Made by a program: the position numbers and the translations under genes. From Brachyspira hampsonii (GTDB lineage: Bacteria > Spirochaetota > Brachyspiria > Brachyspirales > Brachyspiraceae): a stretch of DNA of 64,000 nucleotides. Below are positions 28,102 to 36,942 of this stretch, piece after piece. Below the pieces are notes generated by a model. It made no database searches. It saw nothing but the letters and a program-made list of their open reading frames with translations, and was not told where the DNA came from. Positions within the stretch are counted from its first letter, which is position 1. The number at the start of each line of letters is the position of its first letter. The stretch spans positions 180,468 through 244,467 of the forward strand of contig NZ_MDCO01000010.1 in the NCBI RefSeq assembly GCF_001746205.1, in the 5' to 3' direction.

Positions 28102-30477
28102 ATGAATGATAATAAATACTCGCAAAAAATAAAAGAATTAATAAAAGAAATGACTTTAGAAGAAAAGACATTTCTTTTAAGCGGGAAAGATTTTTGGTCT
28201 ACAAAAGAAATAAGCAGATTAAAAATAGATTCCGTATACTTAACCGACGGACCTCATGGAGTTAGAAAACAAAGCACAGAATCTGGAGAATTAAGTTTGC
28301 AAAAATCTCTATTATCAACTTGCTTTCCTACCGCCTGCTGCTCTGCCTGCTCATTCGATCCTAATATAATGTATGAAATGGGTGAAGCTATATCGAGAGA
28401 GGCTAAGGCAAATAAAGTTTCTGTGGTATTAGGACCTGGAGTAAATATTAAAAGATCTCCTCTTTGTGGAAGAAATTTTGAATATTTTTCAGAAGACCCA
28501 TATCTAGCCGGAAAAATGGCATCAGGTTGGATAAACGGTTTAGAAGATAATGGAATACAAGCAAGCATTAAACATTTTGCTGCTAATAATCAGGAAACTT
28601 TAAGACTTATAATAGACAGTGTTGTTGATGAAAGGGCTTTAAGAGAAATATATTTATATGCATTTGAAATAGCTATAAAAGAGGCTAAGCCTTCTACTGT
28701 TATGTGCTCTTATAATAGTGTTAATGGAATATTCGCATCAGAAAATAAATATTTGCTTACAGATATACTTAGAAATGAATGGGGATTTGATGGAATTGTT
28801 ATTTCTGATTGGGGGGCTGTAAATGACAGAGTTGAAGCTCTAAAGGCTGGGCTTGATTTACAGATGCCTTCAACTAATGGTGAAGATGATAAGAAAGTTT
28901 ATAATGCTGTTAAAGAAACCATTATAGATGAAAAAACATTAGATAAAGCTGTAGAAAGACTTTTATATTTCTCTCTATATTCTATGGATAATATTTATGA
29001 TAATTTTGATTATGACAGAGAAGAACATCATAATATAGCTAGAAAAATTGCAGAAAGCTCTATAGTATTATTAAAAAATGAAGATAAAATACTTCCTGCC
29101 AAAAAAGATAGTAAAATTGCTGTAATAGGAGAATTTGCTCAAAAGCCTAGATATCAAGGTAATGGAAGCTCTCTTATAAATCCTTATAAATTAGACAATG
29201 CAGAAGAATATTTCAAAGAAAATAATATAGAATTCAATTATGCTAAAGGATACGATTCAAGCTCTCCAGATATAGATAATACTTTAATAGAAGAAGCAGT
29301 AAATATATCAAAAGATAAAGATATTGTGATAATATTTGCAGGACTTATCAACTCTTATGAATCTGAAGGCTTTGACAGAAAACATCTAAATCTACCGGAA
29401 AATCATAATCATTTAATAGAAGAAATTTCAAAAGTAAATAAAAATATAGTTGTTGTACTTTCTATTGGGTCACCTGTTTTAATGCCTTGGCTTGATAAAG
29501 TAAAAGGAGTTCTTAATTTATATTTAGCAGGAGAAGCCGCTGTAAGTGCTGCTTTCAATATAATATTTGGTATAGTTAATCCTAGCGGAAAATTAGCTGA
29601 AAGTTTTCCTTTAAGTTTGGAAGATAATCCAAGCTATAAATATTTTCCGGGAGGCAATAAAGCTGTTGAATACAGAGAATCAATATTCGTAGGTTACAGA
29701 TATTATGATACAGCACAGAAGAATGTTTTATTTCCATTTGGGTTTGGATTATCATACACAACTTTTGAATTCTCAAATTTAATTGTTTCAGATGCCAACA
29801 CTATTGCAGGACTTGATAATATACATGTAGTTTTTGATATAAAAAATACGGGTGATGTATTCGGATGCGAGGTTGCTCAGATTTATATTTCTGCTCCTGA
29901 AAACAATGTATTCAAAGCACAAAAAGAATTAAAATCCTTTATAAAAGTATTTTTAGAACCGGGTGAAACTAAAACTATCATATTAAAATTAAATAAAAGA
30001 AGTTTCTCTTTCTATAATGTAGATACAAAACAATATGAAATAGAAAGCGGAATATATACTATATATGTAGGCAATTCATCAAGAAATTTATTATTAAGTA
30101 AAAGTATGGAAATAAATTCTATTAATTATTATCAAAAAAGAATTGACAGCTATTTTAACTTTAAAGAAATAAATATTTCAGATAATGAATTTCAGCAGCT
30201 TTTAGGAAGAAAATTAAAACCTATAAATATTAAAGCCTCTAAACCTTATCATCTTAATAATAATTTAAAAGATTTGCTAGATGAAGATATAGCAAAAGAT
30301 TTTTATAATAAACTCTTATCAGGACTTAATGATATATTTAAAGATGATAAAACAGATACTAAAAAGATGTTTGAAAGTATGATACTCGAAACTCCTCTTC
30401 GCTCACTTCCTACTATGAGTGCCGGAATCATTACAAGAAAAGATATTGAAAATTTAATAAATACTTTAAATAAATAA
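28102..30477 (+). CDS. Glycoside hydrolase family 3 (beta-glucosidase-like)
   Basis: 791 residues without a signal peptide, so probably cytosolic. Domain 1 (about 1-300) has LTDGPHGVRKQ, the KHFAANNQE block and GFDGIVISDWGAV, where D236 is the predicted nucleophile. The second alpha/beta domain (about 325-530) includes ESEGFDRKHLNLPENH, the usual acid/base region. A fibronectin-III-like domain follows (GEVAQIY-type, about 590-660). It would release glucose or similar sugars from beta-glycosides taken up by the cell. A run of six G's follows the catalytic codon (28809-28814). Its own terminator is downstream. Confidence 0.92.
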   Translation: MNDNKYSQKIKELIKEMTLEEKTFLLSGKDFWSTKEISRLKIDSVYLTDGPHGVRKQSTESGELSLQKSLLSTCFPTACCSACSFDPNIMYEMGEAISREAKANKVSVVLGPGVNIKRSPLCGRNFEYFSEDPYLAGKMASGWINGLEDNGIQASIKHFAANNQETLRLIIDSVVDERALREIYLYAFEIAIKEAKPSTVMCSYNSVNGIFASENKYLLTDILRNEWGFDGIVISDWGAVNDRVEALKAGLDLQMPSTNGEDDKKVYNAVKETIIDEKTLDKAVERLLYFSLYSMDNIYDNFDYDREEHHNIARKIAESSIVLLKNEDKILPAKKDSKIAVIGEFAQKPRYQGNGSSLINPYKLDNAEEYFKENNIEFNYAKGYDSSSPDIDNTLIEEAVNISKDKDIVIIFAGLINSYESEGFDRKHLNLPENHNHLIEEISKVNKNIVVVLSIGSPVLMPWLDKVKGVLNLYLAGEAAVSAAFNIIFGIVNPSGKLAESFPLSLEDNPSYKYFPGGNKAVEYRESIFVGYRYYDTAQKNVLFPFGFGLSYTTFEFSNLIVSDANTIAGLDNIHVVFDIKNTGDVFGCEVAQIYISAPENNVFKAQKELKSFIKVFLEPGETKTIILKLNKRSFSFYNVDTKQYEIESGIYTIYVGNSSRNLLLSKSMEINSINYYQKRIDSYFNFKEINISDNEFQQLLGRKLKPINIKASKPYHLNNNLKDLLDEDIAKDFYNKLLSGLNDIFKDDKTDTKKMFESMILETPLRSLPTMSAGIITRKDIENLINTLNK

Positions 30478-30486
30478 TTAATAAAA

Positions 30487-30528
30487 AAGCGGCAGAATTA
30501 ATATTAATACCTGCCGCTTATATTTTTA
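30487..30528. terminator. Terminator between GH3 and PepSY-like genes
   Basis: AAGCGGCAG (30487-30495) pairs with CTGCCGCTT (30511-30519), with a short T-run at 30522-30526 on the plus strand and an A-run before it that serves the other strand. Confidence 0.8.
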
Positions 30529-30537
30529 ACTCAATGA

Positions 30538-30966
30538 TTAATCATCAAATTTCTGTCCCATTATCTGACCATTACCTGTTACCATAACTTCCATCATATT
30601 ATTTAATTTTAATTTATAATTTCCCCACTCTTTTTCTGCATCAATAATAGCAGCCTGAGGATATGCATTTCTCACAGCTTGTACAACTGCCGGAGGAAAA
30701 GCGGCATCAGGTATAGGAGCATATTCACTATCTATATTCTCCCAATCTCCATTAGCTAAAAAATCTATAGATACGCCATTAGACAAATTTACATCAAATT
30801 TCCTTCCGTCTCTTTCAACTTTCCAAATTTGAACACCCGGAAATACTCTTTGTATAAATGCAGCAGCTTGCTGAGGCAATGCTGAAGGCGGAACTACCAT
30901 ATCAGCAAAAAGACTAGAAGCCGAAAAAATAAATAATGATGATAAAAAGATAAATAATTTTTTCAT
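30538..30966 (-). CDS. Periplasmic PepSY-like (BLIP-fold) protein
   Basis: 142 residues with a clear signal peptide (MKKLFIFLSSLFIFSASSLFA, cleavage near 21). The mature part has two related halves, each with a helix of the type AAAFIQRVFPGVQIWKVERD / VVQAVRNAYPQAAIIDAEKE followed by strands (FDVNLSNGVSIDFLANGDWENID). This is the PepSY-like / beta-lactamase-inhibitor-like fold. Exported proteins of this class bind other proteins or act in envelope stress; the target is unknown. The ribosome-binding site AAGGAGAG is strong. Confidence 0.82.
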   Translation of the reverse strand: MKKLFIFLSSLFIFSASSLFADMVVPPSALPQQAAAFIQRVFPGVQIWKVERDGRKFDVNLSNGVSIDFLANGDWENIDSEYAPIPDAAFPPAVVQAVRNAYPQAAIIDAEKEWGNYKLKLNNMMEVMVTGNGQIMGQKFDD

Positions 30967-31090
30967 GATTTACTCTCCTTAATATCCATATATATTATAT
31001 TTACAATTTTTGCTATTTTTTATTCTGTTATAATAATATGGGTAGAAGATCAACTCCTACCCGCAACAAACAAACTTAAACTAACAAATA

Positions 31091-32377
31091 TTAGATAATT
31101 GTACCGCTTTTAACTATTGTATTTTTAGGAATTATTACAATACCATCTCTAATACAATAGAATTCACTATCCTGATGCTGTATTTTCTTTTTATTTGTAA
31201 TAACAACATCATTTCCTATCCTCACATTCTTATCTATAATGACATTTTTAAGAGTGCATTTTTTACCAATACCTATTTTAGGGATATGCTTAACATTTAA
31301 TCTTTCAATGTCATCGCTATCCTCATAATAGTCGCTTCCCATCATAACTACCCTTTCTAATGTAGAACCGCTTTGAACTACAGAACGAACCCCTATAACA
31401 CATTCTTTTATAGTAGCATTCTCTATCCTACATCCGTCTGCTATAATACTAGATGTTACAGCAGCCTTTTCAACTTTAGAAGGAGACAAGTAACGAACAT
31501 GCGTATATATAGGAGCCTTTTCATCATAAAAATCAAAAGGAGGATTCTTACTTCCAAAAGATATATTGGCTTCAAAATAAGCCTTAATAGTTCCTACATC
31601 TTCCCAATAACCTTGGAAAGCATAACTGAATACTTTGTATTTTTTTATAGCTTCAGGAATAATATCTTTTCCGAAATCTATCATAGATACATCTGCTAAA
31701 ATATCTTTAAGTACATTTCTTCTAAATACATAAATACCCATAGAAGCCAAATATTCTTTTTTAGGATCTTCTATATTAAACATTTTCTTTTGATCTTCGC
31801 TTAATTTTAAAGTATTAAGTACCTCATCTTCTTTTGGCTTTTCATGGAAATTAGTAATCTGACCTCTTTTATTTACAAGCATAACGCCGAAACCTTTAGC
31901 ATCTTCTCTGACAACAGGTACAGTACCAACAACTATATCAGCACCTGTTTCAAGCATATGCTGAAGCATTACATTATAATTCATACGATATACTTGATCT
32001 CCGGAAAGTATTACAACATTATTAACAAATTCATTGTCAAAATGCTCTAAATTCTTTCTAACCGCATCAGCTGTTCCCTGATACCAATCTATATTAGTAT
32101 CTGTTTGTTCAGCTGCAAGTATACTTACATGACCGCCTGAGAAGTTATCAAATCTATAAGCATTATATATATGATTATTCAAAGATGCACTATTAAATTG
32201 TGTTATAACATATATATTTCTAAATCCGCTATTTATACAATTAGATACAGGTATGTCTATCATTCTATATTGACCGCCTAAAGATACAGCAGGCTTAGAA
32301 CGAGCTTTTACCAAAGGATAAAGTCTTGTTCCTCTGCCTCCTCCAAGTATCAAAGCTACAGTATTAAATGCTCTCAT
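31091..32377 (-). CDS. glgC: Glucose-1-phosphate adenylyltransferase
   Basis: Makes ADP-glucose, the donor for glycogen. Residues 10-35 hold LGGGRGTRLYPLVKARSKPAVS, with the activator and pyrophosphorylase motifs. WYQGTADAVRKNL, HFEKP-type NFHEKPKED and AFQGYWEDVGTI are present. The C-terminal third is a left-handed beta-helix. 428 residues is normal. It works with glgA at 34774. A promoter with a 17-base spacer lies upstream. Confidence 0.96.
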   Translation of the reverse strand: MRAFNTVALILGGGRGTRLYPLVKARSKPAVSLGGQYRMIDIPVSNCINSGFRNIYVITQFNSASLNNHIYNAYRFDNFSGGHVSILAAEQTDTNIDWYQGTADAVRKNLEHFDNEFVNNVVILSGDQVYRMNYNVMLQHMLETGADIVVGTVPVVREDAKGFGVMLVNKRGQITNFHEKPKEDEVLNTLKLSEDQKKMFNIEDPKKEYLASMGIYVFRRNVLKDILADVSMIDFGKDIIPEAIKKYKVFSYAFQGYWEDVGTIKAYFEANISFGSKNPPFDFYDEKAPIYTHVRYLSPSKVEKAAVTSSIIADGCRIENATIKECVIGVRSVVQSGSTLERVVMMGSDYYEDSDDIERLNVKHIPKIGIGKKCTLKNVIIDKNVRIGNDVVITNKKKIQHQDSEFYCIRDGIVIIPKNTIVKSGTII

Positions 32378-32425
32378 AAAAAACTCCAGTAATTTTTTGT
32401 TATACTAAATAATTCATATAATATA

Positions 32426-32454
32426 AGTATAGTAAAAAAATCATGACTTTTCAA
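32426..32454 (-). promoter_or_regulatory. glgC promoter
   Basis: On the minus strand TTGAAA (32454-32449) and TATACT (32431-32426) are 17 bases apart, about 50 bases before the glgC start. Confidence 0.6.
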
Positions 32455-32471
32455 GGATTATTAATCATATA

Positions 32472-33257
32472 TTACAATACATTAAAATGTTTTAAAGCAT
32501 TATAAATACCATTATTATCTACATCATCAGTGATATAATCTGCAGCCAATTTAACTTCCTCATTGGCATTACCCATGGCAACACCTATAGCAGCATGCTC
32601 TATCATAGTAATATCGTTTCCGCCGTCACCGAAAGCCATAGTTTCAGATAAGTCTATACCGTAATATTCTATTATCTTGTCTATGCCTATATGCTTGCCT
32701 CCACCTTTTGTATTAACATCGGCAAAGTAAGGATGCCATCTGCTAGATTCACAATTTTTAAATATTTTACTCATTAATTCTTTTTCTTTTTTATCATCTA
32801 CAAATAAATTTATCTGCAGAATATTATCTATATTTTCTTCTAAAAAATCATAATAGTTATCAATTGCTGGTATAGGAAGATTGATAGACTCAGAAACTTT
32901 TTTAACTTTATCCGTAAGATAATTAATATATATACCGCTATTCATCATTACAGAACATGGAAACTGTTCTTTATTCTTTAAATAATCTATCAATGAATAT
33001 ATTTCTTCTTTAGCTATTGAGTGTCTGTAAATGGACTTATCCCCTACATAACAGTCAAAACCGTTTGCTGTTATATATCCGTCAAACTCTAAATCATCTA
33101 AATTGTTTATATGATTTTTTATTCTTCCTGTAGCTATAAAAACCTTGATACCTTTTTCTTTTAAAAGTCTTATAGCCTCTTTGGAAGAATCTGAAACCTT
33201 ATGAGTGTTAAAACTAACTAAAGTACCGTCTATATCAAAAAATACTGCTTTAATCAT
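32472..33257 (-). CDS. HAD-family hydrolase, Cof type
   Basis: 261 residues. The N-terminus VFFDIDGTLVSF carries the nucleophile and acid aspartates of HAD phosphatases, FIATGR is motif II, and AFGDGGNDITMIEHAAIGVAMGNA is motif IV. The C2-type cap of about 100 residues in the middle is the Cof/SupH form, which usually acts on sugar phosphates. A close paralogue lies 22 bases upstream. The setting between glgC and glgA suggests a role in sugar phosphate balance, unproved. Confidence 0.88.
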   Translation of the reverse strand: MIKAVFFDIDGTLVSFNTHKVSDSSKEAIRLLKEKGIKVFIATGRIKNHINNLDDLEFDGYITANGFDCYVGDKSIYRHSIAKEEIYSLIDYLKNKEQFPCSVMMNSGIYINYLTDKVKKVSESINLPIPAIDNYYDFLEENIDNILQINLFVDDKKEKELMSKIFKNCESSRWHPYFADVNTKGGGKHIGIDKIIEYYGIDLSETMAFGDGGNDITMIEHAAIGVAMGNANEEVKLAADYITDDVDNNGIYNALKHFNVL

Positions 33258-33279
33258 ATAGAAATCCTTACATTTATAA

Positions 33280-34077
33280 TTAATCTAATATATTAAAATG
33301 TTTTAAAGCCTTATATACTCCGTCATTATCAACATCATCAGTAATATAATCCGCTATATTTTTTACATTTTCATTAGCATTTCCCATGGCAACACCTATA
33401 GCAGCATGCTTAATCATGCTTATATCATTGCCGCCATCTCCTATAGCCATAGTTTCAGATAAATCTATGCCATAATATTCTATTATCTTATCTATACCTA
33501 CTTCTTTACCTGCATATTTTGAATTTACATCAGCAAATGAAAAATGCCATCTGCTTGATTTAGAATTTTTTAAGACATTATCCATTAAATATTTTTCTTT
33601 ATCTTCATCTACAAAAATATTGAGCTGAAGAATACTTTCATAATTATTTGAGATATAATCATTAAAATCTATAAAATCTGGGACTTTGACATTTGCCATA
33701 TTATAAAGATGAGAAATAGCATCACCCATATAATTAATATACAAATTATTACTTGTTATTAAAGTACAAGGAAACTTATCCTTATCAAGATAATCAACTA
33801 AAGAAAATAAATCATTTTTATCCAAAGAAACTCTATATATTTCTTTATAGCTTCCATTATCATTTATAAAGCAGCTTCCTCCATTTATTGTTATATAACC
33901 GTCAAATTCTAAACCATCTAAATTATCTATCTGAAATAAAGCCCTTCCGCTTGCTATAAAAATCTTTATCCCTTTTTCTTTCAAAATTTTAATAGCTTCT
34001 TTGGAATAATTAGAAATTTTATGCGTATTGAAACTAACCAAAGTACCATCTATATCAAAAAATACTGCCTTTATCAT
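33280..34077 (-). CDS. HAD-family hydrolase, Cof type, paralogue
   Basis: 265 residues with the same motifs as its neighbour (VFFDIDGTLVSF, FIASGRALF, AIGDGGNDISMIKHAAIGVAMGNA). Long identical stretches at the N-terminus and around IDKIIEYYGIDLSETMA indicate recent duplication; the caps differ more, so substrates may differ. The first of two tandem genes on the minus strand. Confidence 0.88.
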   Translation of the reverse strand: MIKAVFFDIDGTLVSFNTHKISNYSKEAIKILKEKGIKIFIASGRALFQIDNLDGLEFDGYITINGGSCFINDNGSYKEIYRVSLDKNDLFSLVDYLDKDKFPCTLITSNNLYINYMGDAISHLYNMANVKVPDFIDFNDYISNNYESILQLNIFVDEDKEKYLMDNVLKNSKSSRWHFSFADVNSKYAGKEVGIDKIIEYYGIDLSETMAIGDGGNDISMIKHAAIGVAMGNANENVKNIADYITDDVDNDGVYKALKHFNILD

Positions 34078-34173
34078 CTGTTAGTACCATCTTTTATTTT
34101 ATAAATTTGAAATCTGCTAAGAATTAAACAATAATGCGATTATTATTTATTAGATGCAGCTTATTTTTTAATA

Positions 34174-34207
34174 AATAAAAGACCTAAACAATTTTAGGTC
34201 TTTTATT
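34174..34207. terminator. Bidirectional terminator after the DJ-1-like gene
   Basis: An approximately 14-bp perfect stem, AATAAAAGACCTAAA against TTTAGGTCTTTTATT, with a 5-base loop. Confidence 0.85.
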
Positions 34208-34218
34208 ATAAAGATTAA

Positions 34219-34743
34219 TTAAGATATATTATTCAATGCCCCTAAAACAGCATTTGCAAATTCTTTTGAAGAAGCAGGACCATTCGCTGTTATAATGTTT
34301 CCTGAAACAACAACATTATCCTTCAAAACATTGGCATTACCATGTCTTACATGCGATTCATCAGCGGAAAGACAAGTAACATTAATTCCTTCTAATATTT
34401 TAGCATTAGCCATAATAACAATACCGCTTCCTATACCCGCAACTATCTTTTGATTATCCAAAAATAACTTAGCAAGTCCCTGAGTACGCCAATCGTCCCA
34501 TAAAGTTATGCTTCCTATACCTCCTATAAATACAATAGCATCAAACTCAACGGCATCAACCTCACTGAATAGTAAGTCAATATTCGTAATGCCGCCTAAT
34601 TTACCCTGAGCTGTACCTATAAATGTAGAGGATACTTCTGTTTTATAATCAGCTGCCTCAAAAATTTTTTTACTTTCAAAATATTCTTCATCTTGAAAAT
34701 TCTGTCCGGACATAACATACAATATTTTATTAGTTTTTCCCAT
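34219..34743 (-). CDS. DJ-1/PfpI-family protein lacking the nucleophilic cysteine
   Basis: 174 residues with the flavodoxin-like DJ-1/PfpI layout: VMSGQNFQDEEYFESKKIFEAA near the N-terminus (with the conserved acidic residue), DAIVFIGGIGSI, and ANGPASSKEFANAVL near the end. At the nucleophile elbow, where the family has A-I-C-H-G, this protein has G-I-G-S-G (residues 103-107), so both the cysteine and the following histidine are lost. It should not act as a glyoxalase, deglycase or chaperone through that cysteine. It lies 30 bases after glgA on the same strand. Confidence 0.85.
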   Translation of the reverse strand: MGKTNKILYVMSGQNFQDEEYFESKKIFEAADYKTEVSSTFIGTAQGKLGGITNIDLLFSEVDAVEFDAIVFIGGIGSITLWDDWRTQGLAKLFLDNQKIVAGIGSGIVIMANAKILEGINVTCLSADESHVRHGNANVLKDNVVVSGNIITANGPASSKEFANAVLGALNNIS

Positions 34744-34773
34744 TAACTATCTCTCCAATATTTATTCAAATCA

Positions 34774-36267
34774 TTATAAACCGCAATTTATGTCATAATT
34801 ATTCTTATTCAAAATAGCAAGTTCATAAGCCTTAACATATTCTTTAGCACTTTTCTCCCAAGAATTATCTATTTTCATAGCCCTTTTCTGCATAGCAGTA
34901 AATCTATCTCTGTGATCATAATAAACACTTACAGCCCAGCCTATAGTATTATATAATGCTGAAGAAGTAGAATCATAGAATTTAAATCCTGTACCCTCTC
35001 CTGTTTCCTCATTATAATTCTCAACAGTATCTTCAAGCCCACCTGTAGCATGAACTATAGGTAAAGTGCCGTATCTTAAAGAGTACATTTGATTAAGTCC
35101 GCAAGGCTCAAATAAAGAAGGCATTACAAACAAATCGCATCCTGCCTCTATCAAATGTGATAATTCATTATTATAACCGATATAAGAACCTACTCTTCCA
35201 GGATATCTCTTAGGTATATCTCCAAAGAAACCTTCAAGCCCTTTGTCTCCTGTACCAAGTATACAAAACTGAACTTTCATATTATTAACTAAAGAATCTA
35301 TTATAGAAGCTATAAAATGATATCCTTTCTGATCAACAAATCTTCCTATTGCCCCTATCAAAACAACATCATCATCTTCCTCAAGTAAAAATCTTTTCTG
35401 AAGTTCTCTTTTACATACCTTTTTACCTTCCATCTTATCTGCAGAAAAATTTTCAGGTATAAATTTATCTTTTTCAGGAGACCAAACATTTTCATCAATA
35501 CCATTAAGTATTCCGAAAAAACTTGTTGTCTTATTCTGTAAATAAGGAGCCATACCATGACCTCCGTAAGGAGATGAAATTTCTCTTGCATAAGTAGGAC
35601 TTACAGTAGTAACTACATCAGAAAAGAATATTCCGCCTTTAAGCAAATTTATATTACCATGATCCTCAAAAGTATCAGGACTAAAATTATTCCAGCCTAA
35701 ACCTAAATAATCATAAGTTGTAGCAGCATTATATATACCTTGATAATTTGCATTATGTATAGTAAGCATACTAGCGGCATGTCCTACTGTATCATTCCAG
35801 TGCCAAGTTTTTATATATGCTGGAATAGCAGCTGTCTGCCAATCATTAGCATGAACCACATCTACATTTAACTGCAAATCCTTACATAATTGTAAAGCAG
35901 CACGAGAAAAGAATCCGAATCTCCAAGCATTATCCTGATAATCATTGAAAGAAGAATCATGATAAAGCCCTTCTCTGCTGAAAAAATTATGATGTTCTAT
36001 GAAATAAAAATCAATTCCATCTTTTACAGTCTTAAATACCGAACACCATTCTTCTCCATTACCCATCCATACTCCCATAGTAGGAAGAACATTCTCTAAA
36101 TAACAATCTTGAAAATTAATATCTCTATATTTAGGAAGCACTACAAAAGCTTCTACATCTAGTTTCTTTAAATAAATAGGCAAAGCACCAACAACATCAG
36201 CAAGTCCTCCTGTTTTTATAAATGGTGTTGCTTCAGAAGATGCTATCATAACTTTCATTTTTGACAT
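34774..36267 (-). CDS. glgA: Glycogen synthase (ADP-glucose type)
   Basis: A GT5 enzyme of 497 residues that extends alpha-1,4-glucan. The N-terminal KTGGLADVVGALP (residues 18-30) is the ADP-glucose-binding signature, HANDWQTA is the second, and the C-terminal PSLFEPCGLNQMYSLRYGTLPIVHATGGLEDTV holds the catalytic glutamate motif. Start ATG after CTAGGAG. With glgC it gives a glycogen synthesis pathway; no branching enzyme or phosphorylase is in the window. Confidence 0.96.
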   Translation of the reverse strand: MSKMKVMIASSEATPFIKTGGLADVVGALPIYLKKLDVEAFVVLPKYRDINFQDCYLENVLPTMGVWMGNGEEWCSVFKTVKDGIDFYFIEHHNFFSREGLYHDSSFNDYQDNAWRFGFFSRAALQLCKDLQLNVDVVHANDWQTAAIPAYIKTWHWNDTVGHAASMLTIHNANYQGIYNAATTYDYLGLGWNNFSPDTFEDHGNINLLKGGIFFSDVVTTVSPTYAREISSPYGGHGMAPYLQNKTTSFFGILNGIDENVWSPEKDKFIPENFSADKMEGKKVCKRELQKRFLLEEDDDVVLIGAIGRFVDQKGYHFIASIIDSLVNNMKVQFCILGTGDKGLEGFFGDIPKRYPGRVGSYIGYNNELSHLIEAGCDLFVMPSLFEPCGLNQMYSLRYGTLPIVHATGGLEDTVENYNEETGEGTGFKFYDSTSSALYNTIGWAVSVYYDHRDRFTAMQKRAMKIDNSWEKSAKEYVKAYELAILNKNNYDINCGL

Positions 36268-36407
36268 ATAAAACTCCTAAAAACTAGAATATATTTTTAA
36301 ATATATAACTTTATTTAAAAACTTCAAGCGAAATTATGAATTTAGAATATTATTTAAGAAAAAAAGTTTAATAATAAAAAAATTCTATTATATATAATTT
36401 TTATAAG

Positions 36408-36872
36408 TTATATATTAATCTCTAATATTTCTAAAACTTTATCTCCGGCAGGTACTTTTATAGTTACAACATCACCGACTTTCTTAGATAATAATCCTTT
36501 AGCAATAGGAGTTACTATAGTTATTTCATTTTTACTCATATCTGCTTCTAATTCACCCACTATTCTATATTCAAAAACCGCATTTCTAGTTTTATCTTTA
36601 ACTTTTACCCTTTTACCAAAAGTTACGGTATCTTTATCCAAATTAGCAGGATCTATTATTTCACAGCCTGCCAAATCACTTTCCAACTTTGATATTTGAG
36701 CATTCAATAATCCCTGCTTTTCTTTGGCAGCATGATACTCAGCATTTTCTTTTAAATCGCCTTTTTCTCTAGCCTCAGCAATAATAGCAGGCAAAGTTTC
36801 AAACTCAGCCTTTAATTCAGCAAGTTTAGATTTAGCTTTATCATATCCTTCTTTTGTTATTGGTTTAGCCAT
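36408..36872 (-). CDS. greA: Transcription elongation factor GreA
   Basis: Rescues backtracked RNA polymerase. 154 residues from the ATG at 36872, which is placed correctly from AAGGATA; a TTG two codons earlier is less likely. The N-terminal coiled coil (residues 1-75) has AREKGDLKENAEYHAAKEKQ with the conserved D-x-x-E-N tip acids. The C-terminal FKBP-like domain ends IGDKVVTIKV-like (VGDVVTIKVPAGDKVLEILEI). Confidence 0.95.
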   Translation of the reverse strand: MAKPITKEGYDKAKSKLAELKAEFETLPAIIAEAREKGDLKENAEYHAAKEKQGLLNAQISKLESDLAGCEIIDPANLDKDTVTFGKRVKVKDKTRNAVFEYRIVGELEADMSKNEITIVTPIAKGLLSKKVGDVVTIKVPAGDKVLEILEINI

Positions 36873-36942
36873 TTTCAATATCCTTAAAATTAGTAATTTT
36901 GATATTATAAACTATTTTTAAAATATTTACAAACAAAAAAGA

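Noticed and set aside
31040-31062. GGGTAG/CTACCC hairpin after glgC as terminator
   Set aside because: Only 6 bp with no T-run on either strand.
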